DNA of 64,000 nt from Mycobacterium sp. 3519A (GTDB taxonomy: Bacteria; Actinomycetota; Actinomycetes; Mycobacteriales; Mycobacteriaceae): positions 2,861,315-2,925,314 of the forward strand of contig NZ_OESG01000014.1 of assembly GCF_900240945.1 (NCBI RefSeq), read 5' to 3'. Both the position numbers and the translations under genes were made by a program. Below are positions 56,866-64,000 of this stretch, one piece after another. How positions within the stretch are numbered: position 1 is the first letter of the stretch; every line of letters begins with the position of its first letter. Under the pieces are notes generated by a model. That model was not told the origin of the DNA, ran no database searches, and was given only the letters and a program-made list of their open reading frames with translations.

Positions 56866-58512
56866 ATGGCAGAGTTGACCATCTCCGCTGACGACATTCA
56901 GGGTGCGATCGAGGATTACGTCTCGAGTTTCACCGCCGACACCGCCCGCGAGGAGATCGGTACGGTCATCGACGCGGGCGACGGTATCGCACACGTCGAG
57001 GGACTGCCCTCCGTGATGACCCAGGAGCTGCTGGAGTTCCCTGGCGGCGTGCTCGGTGTGGCCCTGAACCTCGATGAGCACAGCGTCGGCGCCGTCATCC
57101 TCGGCGACTTCGAGAAGATCGAAGAGGGACAGCAGGTCAAGCGGACCGGCGAGGTGCTGTCGGTGCCGGTCGGCGACAAGTTCCTCGGCCGCGTGGTCAA
57201 CCCGCTCGGTCAGCCGATCGACGGCAAGGGCGACATCGAGCCGGAAACCCGTCGCGCCCTCGAGATTCAGGCGCCGTCGGTGGTGCAGCGCCAAGGCGTC
57301 AGCGAGCCGCTGCAGACCGGTATCAAGGCCATCGACGCGATGACCCCGATCGGTCGCGGCCAGCGCCAGCTGATCATCGGTGACCGCAAGACCGGCAAGA
57401 CGGCGGTCTGCGTGGACACCATCCTCAACCAGCGGCAGAACTGGGAGTCCGGCGACGAGAAGAAGCAGGTCCGCTGCGTCTACGTGGCCATCGGCCAGAA
57501 GGGCACCACCATCGCCTCGGTGGCACGGGCCCTGGAAGAGGGCGGTGCGATGGAGTACACCACCATCGTTGCCGCGCCCGCTTCGGACTCCGCCGGCTTC
57601 AAATGGCTTGCGCCCTACACCGGTTCGGCGATTGCGCAGCACTGGATGTACAACGGCAAGCACGTGCTGATCGTGTTCGACGACCTGTCCAAGCAGGCCG
57701 AGGCCTACCGCGCGATCTCGCTGCTGCTGCGCCGCCCGCCGGGCCGCGAGGCGTACCCCGGCGATGTGTTCTACCTCCACTCGCGGCTGTTGGAACGCTG
57801 CGCCAAGCTCTCCGATGAGCTGGGCGGCGGCTCGATGACCGGCCTGCCGATCATCGAGACCAAGGCCAACGACATCTCGGCCTACATCCCGACGAACGTC
57901 ATCTCGATCACCGACGGCCAGTGCTTCCTGGAATCCGATCTGTTCAACCAGGGTGTGCGCCCGGCCATCAACGTCGGCGTGTCGGTGTCCCGCGTCGGTG
58001 GCGCCGCGCAGATCAAGGCGATGAAGGACGTGGCAGGCTCGCTTCGTCTGGACCTGTCGCAGTACCGCGAGCTGGAAGCCTTCGCCGCATTCGCCTCCGA
58101 CCTCGACGCCACCTCGAAGGCGCAGCTGGAGCGTGGCGCCCGGCTGGTCGAGCTGCTCAAGCAGCCGCAGTACCAACCGCTGGCCGTCGAGGAGCAGGTC
58201 GTCTCGATCTTCCTCGGCACCGAGGGCCACCTCGACTCCGTCCCGGTCGAGGATGTGGGCCGGTTCGAAACCGAGTTCCTCGACCACGTGCGGGCGTCGG
58301 AGGGCGACATCCTCAAGCAGATCCGCGAATCGGGCAAGCTCGGCGACGAGCTCAGCGAGAAGCTGGTCGGCGTCATCAACCAGTTCAAGAAGGGCTTCGC
58401 GGCCTCTGACGGCAGCTCCGTGGTGCCCGACGAGCACGTCGAGGCGCTGGACGAGGCGGACCTCGAGAAGGAATCCGTGAAGGTCCGCAAGCCGGCACCG
58501 AAGAAGAAGTAA
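56866..58512 (+). CDS. atpA: ATP synthase F1 subunit alpha
   Basis: 548 aa. Walker A is [13 protein letters not shown]; the arginine finger region is in [32 protein letters not shown] is family-typical. The C-terminal tail beyond about residue 514 ([27 protein letters not shown]) is the mycobacterial extension that helps block ATP hydrolysis. ATG 56866 with GCAGGAAGACGA upstream. Confidence 0.98.
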   Translation: MAELTISADDIQGAIEDYVSSFTADTAREEIGTVIDAGDGIAHVEGLPSVMTQELLEFPGGVLGVALNLDEHSVGAVILGDFEKIEEGQQVKRTGEVLSVPVGDKFLGRVVNPLGQPIDGKGDIEPETRRALEIQAPSVVQRQGVSEPLQTGIKAIDAMTPIGRGQRQLIIGDRKTGKTAVCVDTILNQRQNWESGDEKKQVRCVYVAIGQKGTTIASVARALEEGGAMEYTTIVAAPASDSAGFKWLAPYTGSAIAQHWMYNGKHVLIVFDDLSKQAEAYRAISLLLRRPPGREAYPGDVFYLHSRLLERCAKLSDELGGGSMTGLPIIETKANDISAYIPTNVISITDGQCFLESDLFNQGVRPAINVGVSVSRVGGAAQIKAMKDVAGSLRLDLSQYRELEAFAAFASDLDATSKAQLERGARLVELLKQPQYQPLAVEEQVVSIFLGTEGHLDSVPVEDVGRFETEFLDHVRASEGDILKQIRESGKLGDELSEKLVGVINQFKKGFAASDGSSVVPDEHVEALDEADLEKESVKVRKPAPKKK

Positions 58513-58518
58513 GCAACC

Positions 58519-59442
58519 ATGGCAGCCACACTTCGCGAACTGCGCGGGCGTATCCGCTCAGCCGGGTCGATCAAGAAGATCACCAAGGCCCAGGAGCTGA
58601 TCGCCACCTCGCGTATTGGCCGGGCGCAGAACCGTCTTCAGGCGGCGCGGCCGTATGCCTTCGAGATCACCGCGATGCTGACTAACCTCGGCAACGAGGC
58701 GGCGCTGGATCATCCGCTGCTGGTCGAGCGGGATGAGCCGAAGCGCGCCGGTGTGCTGGTGGTGTCGTCGGACCGTGGCCTCTGTGGCGGGTACAACTCG
58801 AATGTGTTCCGCCGCGCCGAGGAGCTGTTCTCGCTGATCCGGCAGGAGGGCAAGACGCCGATCGTCTACACGGTGGGCCGAAAGGCGTTGAACTACTACC
58901 GGTTCCGCAACTGGAAGATCACCAACTCGTGGAACGGGTTCTCCGAGCAGCCGACGTATGAGAACGCTCAGGAGATCGCCTCGACGTTGGTCGATGCGTT
59001 CATGGCCGGCGCCGACGACCACGGCGACGACCCCGGCCCCGACGGCATCCTGGGACTGGACGAACTGCACATTGTCTCCACCGAGTTCAAGTCGATGATG
59101 TCGCAGAACGCCGTCGCGCATCGGATCGCGCCGATGGTGGTGGAGTACGTCGAGGAAGACACGGGTCCTCGCACGCTCTACTCGTTCGAGCCCGATGCCA
59201 CAACGCTTTTCGATGCACTGTTGCCGCGCTATCTGGCCACCCGCGTCTACGCCGCGCTGCTCGAGTCGGCGGCGTCGGAGCTGGCATCGCGTCAGCGGGC
59301 GATGAAGTCGGCGACCGACAACGCCGATGACCTCATCAAGGCCCTCACGCTCGAGGCCAACCGCGAGCGGCAGGCCCAGATCACCCAAGAAATCAGCGAG
59401 ATCGTCGGTGGCGCCAACGCGTTGGCCGACGCCAGTCGTTAG
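58519..59442 (+). CDS. atpG: ATP synthase F1 subunit gamma
   Basis: 307 aa. N-terminal [29 protein letters not shown] and C-terminal [17 protein letters not shown] helices form the rotor coiled coil. Around residue 160-178 the loop [17 protein letters not shown] is the insertion found in mycobacterial gamma and implicated in coupling and suppression of ATPase activity. Six bases separate it from atpA. Confidence 0.97.
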   Translation: MAATLRELRGRIRSAGSIKKITKAQELIATSRIGRAQNRLQAARPYAFEITAMLTNLGNEAALDHPLLVERDEPKRAGVLVVSSDRGLCGGYNSNVFRRAEELFSLIRQEGKTPIVYTVGRKALNYYRFRNWKITNSWNGFSEQPTYENAQEIASTLVDAFMAGADDHGDDPGPDGILGLDELHIVSTEFKSMMSQNAVAHRIAPMVVEYVEEDTGPRTLYSFEPDATTLFDALLPRYLATRVYAALLESAASELASRQRAMKSATDNADDLIKALTLEANRERQAQITQEISEIVGGANALADASR

Positions 59443-59450
59443 CCCGTTAG

Positions 59451-60968
<1,518 letters not shown>

Positions 60969-60997
60969 GTTTTGCCTGCACCGAAAGGTGATGTGAG

Positions 60998-61363
60998 ATG
61001 GCTGAACTGAACATCGACATCGTCGCAGTCGACCGCAAGATCTGGTCGGGCGAGGGCACGTTCCTGTTCACCCGCACCACGTCCGGTGAGATTGGCATCC
61101 TGCCCAACCACATCCCGTTGGTCGCGCAGTTGGTCGACGACGCCATGGTGCGTGTCGAGCGGGAAGGCGAGGACGACCTTCGTATCGCGGTCGACGGCGG
61201 CTTCTTGTCCGTCACCGAACATGGCGTAACCGTCCTGGCGGAAAGCGCTGAATTCGATTCGGAGATCGACGAAGCCGCCGCGCAGCGCGACGCCGAGTCC
61301 GACGATCCAGCGACCGCCGCCAGGGGCCGGGCCAGGCTGCGCGCCCTGGGTCAGCTCGACTAG
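60998..61363 (+). CDS. atpC: ATP synthase F1 subunit epsilon
   Basis: 121 aa, short as in other mycobacteria. N-terminal beta-sandwich ([33 protein letters not shown]) and a short C-terminal helical part ([23 protein letters not shown]). It transmits rotor torque and regulates coupling. ATG 60998 follows AAAGGTGATGTG. It is the last subunit gene; a DUF2550 gene follows by eight bases. Confidence 0.96.
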   Translation: MAELNIDIVAVDRKIWSGEGTFLFTRTTSGEIGILPNHIPLVAQLVDDAMVRVEREGEDDLRIAVDGGFLSVTEHGVTVLAESAEFDSEIDEAAAQRDAESDDPATAARGRARLRALGQLD

Positions 61364-61371
61364 GCACGACC

Positions 61372-61818
61372 ATGAGCGCGTCCATGTTGTTGATGGTCGC
61401 GCTGGTCGGCGTGCTGCTGTGTGTTTCGGTCGCGCTGAGTTATCGGCTCTGGAAGCTGCGTCAGGTAGGCGGAACCGCCGCGATCCTGCGCGACGTTCCA
61501 GCGGTGGGCGGACATGGCTGGCGCCACGGCGTAATCCGTTATCAGGGTGGGGAAGCCAGCTTTTACCGGCTGTCGAGTTTGCGCTGGTGGCCCGACCGCA
61601 GGTTGAGCCGCCGGGGGCTCGAGATCGTGGCGCGGCGGTCGCCGCGCGGTGACGAGTTCGACATCATGACAGCCGAAATCGTCGTGCTGGAACTGCGTGA
61701 CACCGATCCGGACCGTCGTCGTGGATATGAGGTCGCGCTGGATCGTGGTGCGCTGACAGCGTTTCTGTCCTGGCTCGAGTCGCGGCCGTCACCGCGCGCC
61801 CGACGACGAACCTTCTAA
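61372..61818 (+). CDS. DUF2550 membrane protein
   Basis: 148 aa with one N-terminal TM helix (about 5-25, LLMVALVGVLLCVSVALSYRLW) and a cytoplasmic PH-like beta-rich part (GHGWRHGVIRYQGGEASFYRLSSLRWWPDRRLSRRGLEIV). It is the equivalent of Rv1312, found after atpC across mycobacteria; function unknown. Its close spacing suggests co-transcription with the atp operon. Confidence 0.88.
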   Translation: MSASMLLMVALVGVLLCVSVALSYRLWKLRQVGGTAAILRDVPAVGGHGWRHGVIRYQGGEASFYRLSSLRWWPDRRLSRRGLEIVARRSPRGDEFDIMTAEIVVLELRDTDPDRRRGYEVALDRGALTAFLSWLESRPSPRARRRTF

Positions 61819-61832
61819 AGGGCTTACGTTGC

Positions 61833-62399
61833 TCATCCACCCGGCTTCCACAGCACGTCGCCGTCGGGATTGGCCACCCGCGACAGGATGAACAGCAGAT
61901 CAGACAGCCGGTTGAGGTACTTCGCGGGCAGGACGCTGATGGAGTCCTGATGCGTATTTACGGCATGCCATGCCGACCGCTCGGCTCTGCGCGCCACAGT
62001 GCGCGCCACGTGCAGCAGTGCGGACAGCGGTGTGCCTCCGGGCAGCACAAACGAATTCAGGGCGGGCAGCGGTTCGTTGAACTCGTCGCACCAGGATTCC
62101 AGCCGGTCGATGTAGCTCTGGGCGATCCGCAACGGCGGGTGTTCCGGATTCTCGACCACTGGCGTGGAGAGGTCGGCGCCGGCGTCGAAGAGGTCATTCT
62201 GAATCTGCTGCAGCACCTTGCGAATTTGTTCACTGGGGTTTCCCAATGCAATCGCGACACCAATTGCGGCATTCGTCTCGTCGCAGTCGGCATAAGCGGC
62301 CAGTCGTGCGTCATTCTTTGAGACCCTGCTGAAATCGCTCAGGCCAGTGGTGCCGTCGTCGCCGGTCCGGGTGTATATGCGGGTCAGATGAACTGCCAT
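61833..62399 (-). CDS. PduO-type ATP:cob(I)alamin adenosyltransferase
   Basis: 188 aa helical-bundle trimer enzyme. The N-terminal ATP-binding signature YTRTGDDGTTGLSDFSRVSKND and the C-terminal FVLPGGTPLSALLHVARTVARRAERSAW with catalytic Arg residues are diagnostic. It attaches the 5'-deoxyadenosyl group to make adenosylcobalamin. It corresponds to Rv1314c. ATG 62399 is preceded by TACCGT (62406-62411, minus strand) six bases upstream, so the mRNA is probably leaderless. Divergent from murA. Confidence 0.94.
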   Translation of the reverse strand: MAVHLTRIYTRTGDDGTTGLSDFSRVSKNDARLAAYADCDETNAAIGVAIALGNPSEQIRKVLQQIQNDLFDAGADLSTPVVENPEHPPLRIAQSYIDRLESWCDEFNEPLPALNSFVLPGGTPLSALLHVARTVARRAERSAWHAVNTHQDSISVLPAKYLNRLSDLLFILSRVANPDGDVLWKPGG

Positions 62400-62405
62400 G
62401 GTCAA

Positions 62406-62462
62406 ACGGTACCGGGCACGACGGTCTGGAAACTGACACCGTCCCGCAGCGCTGTTTACACT
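62406..62462. promoter_or_regulatory. divergent promoters of murA and the adenosyltransferase
   Basis: Plus strand: -35 CTGACA (62433-62438), 18-bp spacer, -10 TACACT (62457-62462), then seven bases to the murA GTG at 62470, so transcription should start at or next to the start codon. Minus strand: -10 TACCGT (62406-62411) then six bases to the ATG at 62399. Neither gene has a Shine-Dalgarno; both mRNAs are predicted leaderless. Confidence 0.6.
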
Positions 62463-62469
62463 AACCCGC

Positions 62470-63723
62470 GTGAGCGAGCGATTCGTGGTGACCGGCGGAA
62501 ACCGGTTATCGGGCGAAGTTGCTGTCGGGGGGGCCAAAAACAGCGTCTTGAAGCTGATGGCGGCGTCGTTGCTGGCCGAGGGGACCAGCACGATCACGAA
62601 CTGTCCTGACATCTTGGACGTGCCGCTGATGGCGGAGGTTCTCCGCGGCCTTGGCGCAACTGTGGAACTCGATGGTGATGTTGTCCGTATCACCTCGCCG
62701 GACGAACCGAAGTACGACGCGGATTTCGCCGCGGTCCGTCAGTTCCGCGCATCGGTGTGCGTGCTGGGACCGTTGGTCGGGCGGTGCAAGCGGGCCAAGG
62801 TGGCGCTGCCCGGGGGTGATGCGATCGGGTCCCGCCCGCTGGACATGCATCAGGCGGGCCTGCGGCAGTTGGGGGCGCGGTGCAACATCGAGCACGGCTG
62901 CGTCGTCGCCGAGGCCGAGCACTTGCGGGGCGCCGAGATCCAACTGGAGTTTCCGTCTGTCGGTGCGACGGAGAACATCCTCATGGCCGCCGTCGTCGCC
63001 GAGGGCGTGACGACGATTCACAACGCGGCGCGCGAACCCGACGTCGTCGATCTGTGCACGATGCTCAACCAGATGGGCGCCCAGATCTCCGGTGCGGGAA
63101 CGCCGACGATGACCATCACCGGCGTCGACCGGCTGTACCCGACCGAGCACCGGGTGATCGGCGACCGCATCGTCGCGGCCACGTGGGGGATTGCCGCGGC
63201 GATGACGCGCGGCGACATCTCGGTGACCGGTGTCGACCCGCAGCACCTCCAGTTGGTGCTGCACAAGCTCCACGATGCCGGTGCGACCGTCACCCAGACC
63301 GACGACGGCTTCCGGGTGGTGCAGTACGAGCGGCCGAAGGCGGTCAACGTCGCCACCCTGCCGTTCCCGGGCTTCCCGACCGACCTGCAGCCGATGGCGA
63401 TCGGCCTTGCCTCGATCGCCGACGGCACGTCGATGATCACCGAAAACGTCTTCGAGGCGCGCTTCCGGTTCGTCGAGGAGATGATCAGGCTGGGCGCGGA
63501 CGCCCGCACCGACGGCCACCATGCGGTGGTGCGGGGAATCCCGCAGCTGTCCAGCGCGCCGGTGTGGTCATCGGACATCCGGGCCGGTGCCGGGCTGGTG
63601 CTGGCCGGGCTGGTCGCCGACGGCGACACCGAGGTCCACGACGTGTTCCACATCGACCGCGGCTACCCGCTGTTCGTCGAGCAACTCGTCAGTTTGGGCG
63701 CCGAAATAGAGCGAGTCGTGTAG
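62470..63723 (+). CDS. murA: UDP-N-acetylglucosamine 1-carboxyvinyltransferase
   Basis: 417 aa EPSP-synthase-fold enzyme. N-terminal [28 protein letters not shown] carries the catalytic Lys-Asn; the active-site loop is [15 protein letters not shown] with Asp117 at the place where most bacteria have the fosfomycin-alkylated Cys. This predicts intrinsic fosfomycin resistance, as known for mycobacteria. It transfers enolpyruvate from PEP to UDP-GlcNAc, the first committed step of peptidoglycan synthesis. GTG start. It is followed by an rRNA operon, the conserved mycobacterial arrangement. Confidence 0.97.
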   Translation: MSERFVVTGGNRLSGEVAVGGAKNSVLKLMAASLLAEGTSTITNCPDILDVPLMAEVLRGLGATVELDGDVVRITSPDEPKYDADFAAVRQFRASVCVLGPLVGRCKRAKVALPGGDAIGSRPLDMHQAGLRQLGARCNIEHGCVVAEAEHLRGAEIQLEFPSVGATENILMAAVVAEGVTTIHNAAREPDVVDLCTMLNQMGAQISGAGTPTMTITGVDRLYPTEHRVIGDRIVAATWGIAAAMTRGDISVTGVDPQHLQLVLHKLHDAGATVTQTDDGFRVVQYERPKAVNVATLPFPGFPTDLQPMAIGLASIADGTSMITENVFEARFRFVEEMIRLGADARTDGHHAVVRGIPQLSSAPVWSSDIRAGAGLVLAGLVADGDTEVHDVFHIDRGYPLFVEQLVSLGAEIERVV

Positions 63724-63749
63724 CTGCTCGGCCGTTGGCAGACCCCGTT

Positions 63750-63778
63750 TTGGAGCGTGGGGCGAAAGGGCGTATTGT
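63750..63778 (+). promoter_or_regulatory. candidate upstream rrn promoter
   Basis: TTGGAG (63750-63755), a 17-bp spacer and TATTGT (63773-63778). It sits 27 bp after murA, where rrnA P1-type promoters of mycobacteria are found. Confidence 0.5.
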
Positions 63779-63826
63779 TTATCGAGAAGCCCACGGCCCC
63801 AGGCCATTAGGACTGGAGGACGGGGT

Positions 63827-63855
63827 TTGACGTCTCTGTCCACATGCAGTATAGT
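63827..63855 (+). promoter_or_regulatory. strong rrn promoter (PCL1-like)
   Basis: TTGACG (63827-63832), exactly 17 bp, TATAGT (63850-63855): a near-consensus sigma-A promoter in the position of the conserved-leader promoter of mycobacterial rrnA. Confidence 0.8.
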
Positions 63856-63861
63856 GGCAGG

Positions 63862-64000
63862 GTTGCCCTAGACCGGGTGTGTTGTTTGAGAACTCAATAG
63901 TGTGTTTGGTGGTTTTTGTTTGTTGTTTTTTGGCCACGTTCTTTTTCCCGTTTAGGGCGTGGTTGTTTTTTGATGCCAGTTTTTGGTGTCTTGTTTGGTC
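63862..64000 (+). other. start of rRNA operon leader (16S gene lies beyond the window)
   Basis: The segment TTGTTTGAGAACTCAATAG (63882-63900) and the T/G-rich run after it match the conserved leader of mycobacterial rrn operons, which carries antitermination and RNase processing elements. TTGAG-AA-CTCAA is a short inverted repeat inside it. The leader is AT-rich and non-coding; the 16S rRNA is not reached. Confidence 0.75.

Noticed and set aside
56710..58437. 575-codon frame antisense to atpA and similar frames antisense to atpD, atpH and rho
   Set aside because: Shadows of conserved housekeeping genes; no ribosome-binding sites or motifs.
61819..61832. Terminator between the DUF2550 gene and the convergent adenosyltransferase
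   Set aside because: Only 14 bp separate the stops and no stem can be folded without using coding sequence.

Overview
The window is chromosomal DNA from a mycobacterium, most likely a Mycolicibacterium-type rapid grower. Reasons: high GC; the conserved block argS-lysA-thrA-thrC-thrB-rho-rpmE-prfA-prmC-sua5-wecA-atpIBEFHAGDC-DUF2550-(PduO)-murA-rrn leader in the order known from M. tuberculosis Rv1292-Rv1315; mycobacterium-specific ATP synthase traits (b-delta fusion AtpH, AtpA C-terminal extension, AtpG insertion); and MurA with Asp in place of the fosfomycin-target Cys. No database search was possible, so families are assigned by recognising motifs.

Layout. 1-9.1 kb: mixed metabolic and regulatory genes (VOC protein, GNAT, nitronate monooxygenase-like, two SAM methyltransferases, a HK-RR-DUF4097 envelope-stress-like operon, a TDT transporter, an LLM oxidoreductase). 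9.1-35.9 kb: an accessory region rich in secreted proteins. It holds an Ala-rich repeat protein, then three giant paralogs (genes A 11500-15642, B 15818-20065, C 30636-34913; 1380-1425 aa). All three have the order signal peptide, Lys/Thr-rich linker, a conserved 'ESPLxWV..ARRQ' block, one cadherin/VCBS-like domain, a YVTN beta-propeller, four cadherin/VCBS-like repeats and a C-terminal clan-GH-A glycoside hydrolase with two candidate catalytic Glu. Between B and C lie an SRPBCC protein, a DUF899 protein, an AraC/aldo-keto reductase pair, a carboxylic acid reductase and small secreted proteins. Both edges of this insert carry gene debris: remnants of an alcohol dehydrogenase, a LysR regulator, a fourth copy of the hydrolase C-terminus and an acyl-CoA synthetase. 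35.9-39.4 kb: AraC regulator, cutinase, alpha/beta hydrolase, deazaflavin-dependent oxidoreductase. 39.5-64 kb: tRNA-Arg(CCG), then the conserved housekeeping block, ending in the promoters and leader of an rRNA operon whose 16S gene lies beyond the window.

How it works together. The right half is core physiology: Lys/Thr synthesis from aspartate, translation and transcription termination, the first lipid-linked step of arabinogalactan linker synthesis (wecA), F1Fo ATP synthase, and the first committed step of peptidoglycan synthesis (murA). The accessory half looks like a surface and envelope module. The three giant hydrolases, the repeat protein and a two-TM Lys-rich protein share secretion signals and Lys/Thr-rich segments, which suggests (inference) proteins anchored in or acting on the outer envelope or extracellular polysaccharide.

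The most interesting item is the three-copy (once at least four-copy) family of propeller/VCBS/glycoside-hydrolase surface proteins and its conserved unexplained blocks. A second theme is that many start codons sit 6-8 nt after a TANNNT-like hexamer with no Shine-Dalgarno, which predicts leaderless mRNAs.
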